In this document: piece after piece, positions 1 to 11,715 of the stretch
Numbering within the stretch: the stretch's first letter is position 1
How the letters are laid out: the number at the start of each line of letters is the position of its first letter
NCBI GenBank assembly: GCA_038501195.1
Contig: JBBPUQ010000005.1
Location: 3,720,001-3,784,000, forward strand
Direction of reading: 5' to 3'
Source: Nemania diffusa
Lineage: Eukaryota > Ascomycota > Sordariomycetes > Xylariales > Xylariaceae
DNA length: 64,000 nucleotides
Position numbers and translations under genes: made by a program
Notes under the pieces: generated by a model
Seen by the model: the letters and a program-made list of their open reading frames with translations, nothing else
Told to the model about the DNA's origin: nothing
Database searches by the model: none

Positions 1-681
1 ACCACCTCCGGTGCCGGCTGCTATTCGTATTGCAGATATGGTTTGTAGCTTTCGGCTAAATAACTAATTGCTGGGACCATTCGACAAGGGCTATATGACT
101 ACCTCCCTACCGTAAGCGCGCGTTGCCAAGACATCTTTCTAGGGTAACTTCTACTAAGACTGGCGAGAGGTCTGTGCCCTGTGCTTCCTTGGGCGTCACG
201 GTGTATTGAGCCCTACCACACCGCTCCTTATGAGGGCAAATCTCTTTGGAGATTCATGCACCTGTTATCGTTCTTGTGGATATGTGTAATCTTCTTGCTC
301 GGTCGAGTCGATGTCGTCTGATTGCGGGATCATGTTGCTTGTCTTTGTTAGTACCTGGCTACCTACTCTTAGTTCTAAGTACCTAGATAAGCACGACAAT
401 TCGAGGGCACTTTGAATCAAATCAAAGGGATTCGAAAGAGCTTGGATTCGTCTCCGTGCTTTCCTATTTGCGAGGCTTCTTTCCTTTTTCTTTTTTGAAC
501 GAACCGCTCTATTTTAGCTTAGTATAGATTGATGTCTAGGTCTAGCGCAATATAACTATTAGCAACGTAGAAAGGGGAAGGTCTAGTTGATTGGTCAATT
601 TCCCACTAAAGATCCCGAAAATTGACCAACGACAGCATTCTATAAGATGTAAGCTCATCGGCGTCTATGCGATCGGACGTC
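1..681. other. Gene-free left edge
   Basis: No open frame with recognisable protein content lies here. It is the 3' flank of the leftmost minus-strand gene. The sequence is mixed in composition, with a few TAGGTA-type words and no repeat or RNA gene that I can support. A gene ending just inside the left edge cannot be excluded. Confidence 0.5.
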
Positions 682-2331
682 TTAAAACCCTTCACCGAGA
701 AGAATGGTCCTACCCCCACCATACCTGTAACACTAGAGGTTAGTTACTGTCATCCAGAGAATGAGATACAAGTATTCAGAAAATATGCAGGCTTCTAGAG
801 CATGCCATTGGCCTAGAAAGGAGCCTATTCGCTCTTCAAGTGGTCCAGACAAGAAGAAAATCACCCCGAGGAGTACTCAACTCACCACAAATTGCCAACA
901 CGGACGTCAACCCCCCTTTCCTGACCGACAATCCATTCCCCGATAACTTCGGAGTCAGGCCGTCCCCACACTTCCTTTTCTAGCCACTCATTGATATCGT
1001 CGATGGCCTCGACCCATTTCTTGCGCTGCTCTGGTGTTGCGTGGTCGTTATGCGTGAGGTATCGCCCTAGAGTGATATGAGCACTAGGTACGATGTATCG
1101 TGAGTCGATAGCGATGCCGGCCTCCTTTGCTTGGTTCCACATATCCCTTCTGAGGTGGTGGTATGAGTAGCTATCCCCTTGCTTGAGAACATCTGCGTTG
1201 TCGGGTGCCACGGGTGCAGGAGATACGACTGGCTCGCCGGCTGCTGGAAGGAATGATACGGCGAACGCTGACAAGTCGTAAGAAATCATAGGTTTGACTA
1301 GTCGTGCCCGGTGCCGATAGCTGTAGTTGGCTACGGCAGGGATCGCCGGTTTCAATGTTTCTTTGAGCTCCTCGATCTCCTCTGCTGTGCGACAAAACGC
1401 CAACTCTAGTGTTGTTATATGCACTGTGACACTCGACCTTAGTAATTCACATAACAGTTTCCGGAATCGGCAGTGTCACTCAGACTCAGGAAGAGAAGAA
1501 TTAGGAGAAGGCCGCTGCTGATGCTAGTCGAAATGCGAAAAATGGACATGTTTGCTTACTGCGGTGCAGTGGCATTAGCCATATATCTAAGTAGTGCATT
1601 AGTTTAAATCAAACTGTCCGTCTTATTAGACAGCGAAGAAATCCGTCTCTCATAAAACCAACAGATATCAGCATTGACACTACTGTCAAGACAGTTCTGG
1701 TCATTGCCTTCGCGTCCTGCTTTCGGGCATAGGCTTGCACTCGGAGCTTGACTTACCTGGTGCTGCGATTTTGAGCCTTCTCTGGATCGCATCTGCAAGC
1801 TCGAGTACGTGGATTGGTGGCCGTCCCCAGAAGGTCATACAATATCTCGTATCCTTGAAGCCCGGTTCTATTTGTGGATTTTCAAGCCGGAGAAGGTACT
1901 GATCAATGATCAACTCCTTGAAGTTGGCATCTAAGAACTTGTCTTTTTGCTGAGCGTTGCGCCGGATACGATGAGCCGCATATAATGCTTGAATCTCAGC
2001 CTGTCCCTTTGGTCAGCTGTGTCACGTACAACATGAAGGGGAGTATTCTTTATGAGGCATGTCATCGAGCCCAGCAGCCGCAGCCTTTTCTCACCCTGTC
2101 CTAGCTGCAGGTTTGGTTTCCTCGAGCCGCTCTCTCATATTCCGTACGTGCCCGCTTCGCGTGTAGCGAATAAGAAATGAATCATGAGAGGGGTAAGGGA
2201 GACTCAACTGGATCATCATGACACGCCTCGATTAAAGCATTATATGGATTCTCTCCTGGCTTCACCACCACACCCGACAGGTCTTCTAATTTGTTCTTTA
2301 CGTCGGTTAACTCGAGAATCGATCCCATCAT
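682..2331 (-). CDS. 2H phosphoesterase (RNA ligase / cyclic nucleotide phosphodiesterase fold), five exons
   Basis: Predicted 324-aa protein of the 2H phosphoesterase superfamily, which hydrolyses or ligates 2',3'-cyclic phosphates or phosphodiesters; the substrate of this fungal branch is not known to me. Exons on the minus strand are 2331..2209, 2000..1757, 1586..1560, 1423..886 and 724..682; every junction is GT-AG and the frame stays open to the final TAA. Both catalytic H-x-T motifs are visible: HIT at about residues 133-135 and HIT in SAHITLGRYL at about 247-249. The conserved segment DIWLMPLHR sits alone on a 27-nt exon preceded by an ACTAAT branch site. The last exon supplies the family's WYGGG...GEGF ending. 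The start could be either of two adjacent ATGs (2331 or 2328). The introns of 208, 170, 136 and 161 nt are longer than others in the window. The gene looks intact. Confidence 0.85.
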
Positions 2332-3402
2332 GAATTCAAGGCTTATCTTCACCGGATAAGCTGATGAGACTTGTAGTTGCGGAAGAACAACTGGCACTCT
2401 GGAAGGGCTTGCTAGGTATTCGGAGCCTAAGTCGGAGCCTACCTACTGGCTCCCCACTGCGGCTGAGATGCGATTGTGGTTGTAGCGCGCTTTATCAGCT
2501 CTGATTACTTCTACATCGATACTGCTAGCTTCGCTTCGTATTGATAGTCATGCAAGTTACTTGGATCTTGTAGTCCTTGAATATATGGAGCGAACTAAAG
2601 CAACTGCAAACTCATCATTTGCATTTCTATAGAAATTAGACATAGGTAGATGTCTAATGTACTACGCCCTCCATAATTGATTTCAACTTTGATTGCTACT
2701 TAGTTTCGGCTAAGTACATATATACTCTAAGATACTAGCGTAGTGCTTGGATCATCCAAGTACCACCGGCTATTTCTCGGATACACTCTGTCCCTGCCTT
2801 ACCTAACTCACTCCTTACTCTATCTACTTCGTCCTCAGTCAGGCATACATCTCATCAATCTTCTATGGTTAGAGCATCATTTCTCTCACTGCTGACGGTC
2901 TTCTGTAGTTAACCATACTTTGCGCATGCCTTCATGCAACTTTCACTGGCTATTTGATATAGGAGTCCATGATTAAGCTGACACCAATGCCGGAGGTTTT
3001 CCTATCTGAAGCTTGCTAGCAGTAAGAGCTAACGTGTGAACCCACAGAGCTCACTGCAACACTAGAAGTTACAGCTGTCTTTGTTTTAGGTTATTTCTCT
3101 GCAAACCAATCACAGCCGACCGCATTTACGGTCAATCTTTGTTTGCAGAGATTACCAGCTGTGAATACTGTGACGCCGAATCTTCCCACTGCACCAAGCT
3201 TGGCTGTCTGTCTAGTCGAGGCACTATCTCGGTAGACTAGATGTGAAGGGTCAGACTCACGACATTGCTCACGTGACCTGATTAACCTACGAACTCGGCC
3301 AGACGAGTTCCTTGCAAGACATCATGATTGGCAAAGCGAACAACTATGCCCTTATCATTAGGGAAAGGCTCTGCTTTTGGTTAAGTTGAAGATACCTGTC
3401 TG
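2332..3402. other. Intergenic, with a possible Cys-rich coding remnant
   Basis: There is no confident gene. An ATG at 2865 follows a pyrimidine-rich leader and opens a 15-residue hydrophobic leader-like peptide that ends at TAA. A separate frame open from 3040 to 3240 contains eight cysteines in 67 codons, including CX2C-X6-C-X4-C near its end. I could not connect the two with convincing splice sites. A compound inverted repeat lies at 3096-3151. Confidence 0.3.
3096..3151. repeat. Compound inverted repeat (hairpin)
   Basis: The outer arms TCTCTGCAAAC (3096-3106) and GTTTGCAGAGA (3141-3151) are perfect 11-bp reverse complements. Nested inside are GACCG and CGGTC arms around a six-base loop. 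No transposon ends or target duplications were found. Confidence 0.6.
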
Positions 3403-4030
3403 GTGCTCCTTGTCCACAAGATGCGCCAACCTTATTCACCGGCGTGTTCTCTGACCAAACGACATACAGTCATGGTATTAAGACACTCTCGTCTACGCTT
3501 CGTAGAACCAACGGAGCTCGGCATTGAGGGTTCATATGGCCAAGGGCATGGATGCTCTTTCACTTTTGGGTTACGCGCCAGAAATGAATCCCTCGGCTAT
3601 ATCTCCGCCAAATCTAGGCCTCTTCAATGAGTTCATGGAGGAGATTCAAAACTTGCCACCCGAAGCAAAGCATGGACCTCTTGATAGAATGTTAAAGGCT
3701 GTTGGGTACTAGTACCCGCCCGAGGGGGATGCCGTGAGTGCAGACAAACCGGCAGACGATGCTGTATCACCCATTGGTCCACTGGCACCAGCGAACTATA
3801 TCCAATTTGGGATTTACACATCTGAAGATCTGGACATGGCAGTGATTCACTACCTACTATGCTACCTCTACTTATTAGCTAAGTTGTATGGTACAAGTAA
3901 TATGTCAAGTAGATGCACATGGTTTCAAAACCAAGCTCTATATTCAGGTGAGACTAGAGCATACCCTCAAAACCCTGACTCAAAGCTTCTAGTTTATACA
4001 TTGCTATATCTAGTGTATGCTTTGGGCTAG
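3403..4030 (+). pseudogene. Probable broken coding remnant, family unknown
   Basis: From about 3540 one frame reads through protein-like sequence (GMDALSLLGYAPEMNPS, then NLPPEAKHGPLDRMLKAVGY) to a TAG at 3710-3712. It then continues in the same frame as YPPEGDAV and SPIGPLAPANYIQ to about 3880. Upstream, a different frame (3403-3540) ends in LGIEGSYGQG, which would join the second frame after a shift. The stop and the frame change suggest a decayed gene or an unresolved exon set. I do not recognise the family, and the call rests only on amino-acid texture. Confidence 0.25.
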
Positions 4031-4734
4031 AGCTGTGTTGGATACTTGCCATCCTATAGCCCCTAGGGTCATTGTCTACTTTGCTGGAGGAGTGCATCAA
4101 GAGACACATCCTATCTATTAGCGTCCCTGCTGGAATTTTGGTTGGCTTTGCTAAAGCGGATACTCCTATTCTGGCCTATGCTTGGAGTAGGTGGGTATCT
4201 AGCTTCTAGGGAGTACTTGCCTCAGTCAACCCTTTAAGCTGCACCCCTGTTCTCCTACAACCAACCCACTCTGCGCCGACATGGTTGGCGATGTTTACTG
4301 CTTGAATTATAAGCGGAGACTGGTTGTCCTATTACCTACCATACAAGCCCTAGACACAAAAGGGAAAACTCTGATGGGTGGCTAAAATTCCTTCCCTTCC
4401 CAAAAACACATCTCTCCCATTGTTTACCTCGTGTTTCAAACTCCCACCCTCCATCTTCCTCCATCACCCTTCATACCTTGCACCTTGCTTTCTCTCAGTA
4501 CTGAAACTGTGGCAAGCTAGATTCATCTTCTTCATCTTGAAGCTTCCAGCACCTGTAAGGTGTCTCTGGGTATTTCTCCCTCCCTGCTTGCCTTGTGTGC
4601 AAACTCCTTTTAGTTTGTGCACCTCCTAGAGGATTATTACCTTGATCATCACTCTAGCACACTCCCCAGCCTCTCCCAACAACAACAACACTCATCTATT
4701 TCCTCCCTATTGCTCTTGATATCTGCTTTGCATC
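4031..4734. promoter_or_regulatory. Upstream region and pyrimidine-rich leader of the DNMT5-type gene
   Basis: No coding sequence is supported. From about 4380 to 4734 the plus strand is strongly C/T-rich with few G and ends in CAA repeats and CTC/TTC runs just before the ATG at 4735. This is the usual look of a fungal promoter and 5' untranslated region. No specific factor site can be named. Confidence 0.5.
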
Positions 4735-7700
4735 ATGCCACCGAGGACGCGCGCCCCGCGCGGGTCGCGTGAGCCGCGTGGGCAGCGTGGTAGGCAGCGT
4801 GGTAGGCATCGTGGTGGGCAGTGTGGTGGTGGGCCGCGTGGGCCGCAACCATCACCAGATCCTGATGACGCAGCCGATCCAGAACAGCCATTGCGCAACT
4901 CGTTAAGACTTGACTTGCCGCCCATCACGAACGTGTACCAAGTTTTCAAAGACTTGCTGTCAAAACGACGAAACGAGATCATGGCCATTTCTAGCAATGG
5001 GGGTTTTCACCTGCGAGTTGGCACGATGTGCTCAGGAACTGAGGCCCCAATTTTCGCCCTCAGAATCATCAACGAGATATCCCAATCAATCAATGACGGT
5101 CAGACATTCATGGAATTTGACCATCTGTTTAGTGTTGAGAATGAGCCTTTCAAACAAGCCTACATTTCTCGAAATGCTCCAGGTAGCATTGTTTTCCGCG
5201 ACGTAGTAGATTTTACTGATCTAGAGGCTACTACCGCGTGAGTATCTCTCCTTTCCCCCCCCGCTCCCCTCCTTTTACCCTACTGACCCTTACTGATAAT
5301 ATATAGTCCTACTATTCTAGGTGATCATCGCGAGATCCCTCGTAACATCGACCTTCTTGTCGCTGGCACATCCTGTGTTGATTTTTCAAACCTCAATTAT
5401 AACAAGAGGAATAGCATGCAACTTATGAGTTCGGGCTCAAAACTAGTCGCAGAATGGAAGAAGTCCGATCAATGTAGTGCGAAGTCCAATATTCCTCTTC
5501 GGGAAAATTTCTTCGACGATTTTCGTAGCTGGCTAAATGCTATCACCCCAGCCGAGATTCAAACGACTGAAAAATCGATTGGGGAGTCAAGTTTTACGTT
5601 CTTGTCTACTCTGTGTTACATTAACAGACATCGTCCCAAAATGGTTATCATGGAGAATGTGACCAACGCTCCTTGGGATTCCATGTGCAATCTCTTTCTC
5701 CATGCTGCTGATTACGCTGCGAAACACATCTTCCTCGATACAAAGGATTATTATCTTCCCCAGACACGGAAACGTGGTTATGTGGTTGCTTTGGATCGCC
5801 GTGTTTTTGATAGCTCTGCGGACCAAATAATTGCCGAGTGGGAAACTCAGTTGGCTAGTTTGAAACGGGGTGCATCGACTCCCATACAGGACTGGTTGCT
5901 TTCATCTCACGACCCGCTTACCATAAGAGCACGCCAAGATGAGTCTGAGAAGACCGTAGCCAACGGCTTGGGTCCTGGCAGGGACGTTCCTAGCTGGGAA
6001 CGAAGCAAGCTACGGCACTTTCGTGTTCGCCGCCAATTTCAGCTGGGCAATGATCGGCCTTTGACAGCATGGGGGCTAGGTGGCATTGAACAACCTTATG
6101 ACAGAATTGACAAACTTGTCCTCAAGAGACAGAACGACCGCGCGCTAGACTGTGTGGACATATATTACTTGCGATGCTTACGAGCTGGTGTTGAGATCGA
6201 GACTGACCCCGCCAAAGCGGCTCACGCTCCCAAGGGGCCAATGCAATACGACATCAGGTTTAAATCTCAGATCTTCGACCTTAGCCAGAATATTGATCGA
6301 GGCAACATAAATCATAACTTTGGTATCGCCGGGTGCTTGACACCCCGTGGGTTGAACCTCATTACGGACCAAGGCAGACTTGTTTCTGGGTTTGAAGCGC
6401 TTAATCTACAGGGCTTGCCCTTACGAGACTTGGATCTAACTAGAGAGTCTCAGGATGAGCTTCGTGACTTGGCTGGCAATGCTATGACTACAACAGTGGT
6501 TGGAACTGCTATGCTCTCCTTATTCATCGCTGTCAACATGCACGGCATCGCTGTCAACATGCGCGACAAAAAGGAGAAGTCCAGGCCACTTAACCCAATC
6601 GTCACTCGGATCCAAACCGTCATGCCATATCAGCCACTGTGCCGGCCTTCTTCCATGGAACATACACCCATGGAAACTTGGAGTACCGCGCCAGAACCAT
6701 TATCCAATGTGCAGCAAATCATCGATGTATCGAAACGTTGCCGTCGCTATTGTTACTGTAACGGTAGCGCCAAGTACAGTGCTGAGGAGTTAGCATGTTG
6801 TCAGGTCTGTGGTATTATTCGCTGTAAAAGCTGCGCTGGCAACCCGAAACACCAATTTAGCCCTTTGCAGTCTATCGAGAATCCAGTTATGGTTGACACC
6901 ACACCTCAGGAAATGATGAAGTATTTCCCAACAGCTTTGACTCATGTTATTGACAAAGCTATCGACTGTATTCCGTTTCGCCCGGATTTCCAAGCACCTG
7001 AAATGCAGAGCCTCCTCCTCGGCTCTCTGCGGTGGGTGACTTTTTACTACACCAAAGTTCACGTATCGGAAACCGTAACCATCTGCTACTCAGCGAAGGA
7101 CTATAATTGCTCTTTCCATCTCCAAGCTGTCATTTCAGATGCTTGCGTTACTTGGTACTTGTTCTTAGATCCTTGGTCCCGTGGCGGCCAGCTGCTAAGC
7201 AAGAACCTCGGAATACCCCCCGCGCACATGCTACGCCCCTTCGGTCGTGCACGTATCTATCCCCGGCTCCAGGGTCCTGGATTTGTCCCAAACAAGGACG
7301 CATGGGAGTTTTGGGTCTTCACTGAAATCGCCTTTGACGTCGACATCGCAAAACCCCACCCTAACTCTATAGAGATTAAGCACATCCCTCTTGAAAATCT
7401 CCCTAGCGCAACCTACGGCGATCTTTTGTCTATACTAGGCACCTATGACCACCATCCTGAGTGTGATGTGGCCGAAGATAGCCTGCATGTCTGCACCCAG
7501 GGTCCTAAGCGATACCTTTTCAAAGACCCCACTAAAATAGGGTTAGCTCAGGAGGACTGCTACATTATCTCAGATGGGTGCAGATATCTGGAGAATCATG
7601 AGTTTCGTGATTTTTGTGTGAAGTTTCTACCTGAATGGACTCCACAGGCAGCCGGGGCTCGGGCAACAGCTTCCATCAAGGGCTACTGGGAAAGGCCGTT

Positions 7701-10700
7701 GGCAGACACCACAAGAGTTCAAGTCAATCCCCCAAGCAACCTCGTCAGCTATACAAGACAAGCCGGTTCTCAGGCTGTCCCCCGTGATATAGAACTACAA
7801 CTTAACGAGAAAGGCCATAGGATATGGACCCTAGCCAGTGTCCAGATTGATTCAAATATGATTGCTGACACATATATGACCTTGTTGAAATACGAGCGGG
7901 TAGGCCCTGAGCAATGGGCCGTCGTCTCACGATCGGATTACTCTGCTCTCTTTGAGGTCTTAGCCCCAGTCAATGTCAACCTTGATAGTATCGAATCTAA
8001 TGTGCCTTCAACTGACATCAAGGGTTGCAATTTGTGCTGTCCAAAACTACCCGACGTTCACTGGATGGAAAAGATAACAGATGTTGCAAAGACTAGCGTC
8101 CGTGAGCCATACCGCCTCTCTACCGAAATGCGCTCGTATGAAGAAGAGGCCCGGGGATGTGGGGAACCTCTCCAAGTTGCCGTGAACATTAAGGACAGCA
8201 AGAATGGAAAAGAGTGGAAACAAGTAACCGCAAATTACGAGTTCAATGTCGATTTGCTCTTACATCGGGCTGCGGGTCGCCTGTCAATGATGAAGACTGA
8301 TCTAGGAGTTCTTCCCCAGATCAGAGCTTTCCTGTACACCAAAAGGGGCTCCTTGAGTATCCCGAATCTAAAATTTGAGCCTTTCCGAAACTCTCTGCAT
8401 CGTTTATCAGGAAGCAGCTCCCAAAATGGCATTGGACGGCAGGATATATTTGTTAATGGGTATGCTCTCACTAAGCAGCAAGAGATTTCCTTAAATTGGA
8501 TGCTTGAAAGAGAGCTTAGACCACCGCTGTTCACTGAACGTGAAATTGAGGAATGCTGGGCAGACCATCTCAACCTCCGTGTACTCGCTGTAGCAGAGCG
8601 CGATATTTCCCGTCCAGGTGGCATTCTAGCCGACGACGTCGGCTACGGGAAAACAGTTGTTACTCTTGCTCTCATTGCAGCCCAGCAGAATTTTGACCAG
8701 AGCGAGTCCCTACAACAACGGAATGACACAGGAGGGAACACATTGGCCTTAGCGGCGTCCCTTGTATTCGTCCCAAAACATTTAGTCAACCAATGGCGTG
8801 ATGAGGCGGCGAAGTTCCTAGGTTGGAAGGATACAGATGTCTTAGTCATTAAATCATGTAAAGACCTACAAGGCATGGTAAATGTGGCAGAGCCTGATGG
8901 TGGGACATCTCAGCCTCGTTCAAAACGACAGAAGACTGCTAAGAAGACTGCTAAAAAACGTATGCTTGAAGAATTACAGGCAGCCAAGCTTATCATCGTG
9001 AGCACAACGATATTTGACGATAATTATTACACGTGGCTCGGGAAATACGCGGGCTCTTTGGCCCCCCCTCGGACTATCCCCAGGACTAATAGCAGGAAAG
9101 ACACAACCAATCCCAATGTCCTTGGCGCTTTCCAGGATTGGTATGAAGACGCCACAATCCACGCTCGGAAGAATCTTTCCGGGTTCAACCCAACCGTTTT
9201 CAACTCAGGGCAGCTCGAGGTATTCAACCTTCGCCAGCAAAGCCTACAGGATTCTTGGAGAGGTGTCGTGGCTGACCACTACGATCTCACAACACGTCTC
9301 GGCTTGCAAACTGCACGCCGCGATAGAACGGGCAAATCTGTCAGGGGCAAGAAGGAAGTTGCTACAGCATGCAAAGAATACGGCAACGAGGCTAGAGCGA
9401 CATCTTTGACAAAGAACGATTTCGAGGTCAATAAATTTGTTCATGTGCTTGAGGCCTTCAGTTTTGCCCGAGTTGTTTACGATGAGTTCTCATATGAGAA
9501 TTTCTGCGTTGCTCAGTTTGTCAAGAACGCAAAGGCTCATGCAAAATGGGTTTTGTCAGCCACGCCCCCAACAGGAAATGTCAAGGCTGTTTGCGGTACT
9601 GGAGAGATGCTAAAAGTCCACGTTGTCAGGCCTGTTAAACTACGCCCAGGGCTACCACTCATCACTGAGGGTCCAATCGTCTTGCGTTCAAACCCGACAG
9701 AGAAGTATCTGTCTTACGGCAACTTATTTACAGATAATAGCGTATACGAACGGGTAGAGCAAGCTCATAAATTCCTTCTGCATTTTGCCAGTGCCAACCC
9801 ATTCGACGAAGAAGGCTTGGGTCAGATCACGGTACTTGAGAATGCCTACTGCTCATCTATGTCCCGTCGCGAGCTTGTCAGATACCTCGACATCCAGCGA
9901 GACCTCCGAGATTCGAACCTAGACATTCCTAGCATATTGAGACGTCACAAACTCGACGAAGATATCGTAGTCGGGTTCTCTTCGGAGAGGAGACTTCGTG
10001 CTGGCTTGGCCTTAGCGTACGTTGCATCAGTCGCCGCCACGGATGAAGGGGACGGTGATCAAATAGTGGCAAGCCGGCTCGCCGATTTAGAGAAGGCCCA
10101 AAAGAACTTAAAGTACATCAGTGAGGTGGCAATTTGGCTTATCCTCCGAAGATCTGAAGAAGTCGTCCAGAAGAAGAATGACTCCGCGACAAGCATTGTT
10201 GAGGATTTGGCCTGGCACTTTGAGTCCATCCTTGAGGGGAACGCGGAAGCCTTTGGCGGTGTAGAGGCTCTTCAGGCGGTCACCAACGCTATCTTCGACA
10301 AACATCAATTTGCGGAATGTTCGCGATGGATAGAAAAATTTGCCCGAAATGAGAGATCCTCGGAGGATTATTTCACAGGCCTTTTTACACTGCTCAATAA
10401 GAAGATAGGAACGACAGCGTGGACAAAGTATTTTGACCTTCTACCAACTTACGTTAATGGCCTTACAGAATCAGAAGTATTGGCCTTCCTACAGCAGTTT
10501 GGTAGCCTTGATCCCGATTCCCCGAGTATTACCGAGAGGCGGGAGCGTCTCCGCAATCTCATCCAGAAGACCCAAAATAGCCGCAAGAAGGCCTCAAAAG
10601 GCAAGGCGCGTATGCAACTAGAGGACGAGACGGATATCTCTGATGAGGACGAAGAAGAAGGCAACGACAACAGCGACGGTGACGGCGACGATTACGAGGA

Positions 10701-11715
10701 CGAAGACAACGGCGGTAATCAAAAGCGTAAAAGGGGCGTGCCCACTTTCCCGCGTTTTTCGTTTCGGCGAAAAACTCGTGGCGGTAGCTATACTGAGACA
10801 GAATCGGAGCTGACCGACATCATATTGAAGTTGGTTAATGCCAAAGACGATGTCATAGCTCGAACGAAACAGCACACGACCGCTCTGAATATTTTCAAGC
10901 CAAAGGGCAATATCCGCCGGTGCAGCGCATGCGAACAGCATTGCAATGATATGCGTTTCCTTCCAGAATGTGGCCATTTTATCTGCTCGAGCCACCTGAA
11001 GGTCAGATTTTGTGGTCAGATCAAATCTCACAAGTACCCGAACGGAACTGGATGTTCTTCTCTTATCCATAAGCGTTCCATCCCCGTAAACCAGATCGAT
11101 CGCTTGACAATGGACGTCGTGGTCGATCCTATGTTTATCATTCAAGGAAAGCCAGTGCCCGAAGTTAGTTACAAGTCATGGAACGTTTACAAAACAATCA
11201 ACGGCATCCTTCAATCCGACGACGAGAAGGTTCTAGTATTTTACCAGTTCGACAAGCAGAAGAAAGAAATCTGTCAATTACTGGATTACTATAGCACCCC
11301 GTATGAAACCCATCCAGCTACTAGGGCGACGAACTCTGCTGCCTCTCGGAACCCAGACAAAGATCGAGTCCGCATCTTGAAGATCAACAGCGAAGAAGCC
11401 GCCGGATCTAACTACCAGGATGCGAGCCACGTCATTTTCATCAACACGCCTGTATTCGCAAAACAAGAGGATTTCGAAAAGTACGTGAAGCAAGCCAAGG
11501 GGCGAGCAGTCCGTCACGGACAATTGAGAGACGTAAACGTCTACTATTTCGTTACCGTCAACACCTTCGAGGTCGACCTGCTCCAACTGCGAAAGAAGTC
11601 GTACATCCGAATTCAAACGGAAGAGATCGCCGATTTCGTTCCCATGGATCTGAATAACAGGACGGATTCGAATGGAGACACGGAGATGATGGACGCACCA
11701 GGAACAAGCTCTTAG
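4735..11715 (+). CDS. DNMT5-type DNA (cytosine-5) methyltransferase with RING and SNF2 ATPase
   Basis: Two exons (4735..5237, 5307..11715; 69-nt intron) give 2,303 aa. The N-terminus is an R/G/P-rich tail (residues 1-45) with no chromodomain visible. Methyltransferase motifs follow: motif I GTMCSGTEAP at about 96; motif IV GTSCVDFS with catalytic Cys about 191; motif VI MENV at about 283; LPQTRKRG; and GNAMTTTVVG near the domain end. A Cys-rich zinc-like segment lies at about 645-682. The SNF2 part starts near 1220, with Walker A DDVGYGKT (Lys about 1283), motif II DEFS (about 1560, not the usual DEAH) and LSATPP. An acidic run (about 1940-1970) precedes a RING (CSACEQHC, about 2040) and the helicase C domain with QAKGRAVRHGQ (about 2230). 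DNMT5 of Cryptococcus is an ATP-dependent maintenance methylase acting on hemimethylated CpG in the nucleus; the same role here is inferred. Motif IV has Ser-Cys instead of the classical Pro-Cys. All key residues are present. Confidence 0.93.
4781..4828 (+). repeat. 12-bp tandem repeat in the DNMT5 N-terminus
   Basis: Four consecutive 12-bp units of the form GGCAGCGTGGTA, the first two identical and the next two diverged, code for an Arg/Gly/Gln/His-rich run near residues 16-32. The period is a multiple of three, so copy-number change keeps the reading frame. Confidence 0.75.

Noticed and set aside
882..1424. Stand-alone 180-aa protein starting at 1424
   Set aside because: Its apparent start is GTG, not ATG, and the domain lacks its N-terminal half. 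The segment is the fourth exon of the 682-2331 gene and also continues into a fifth exon.
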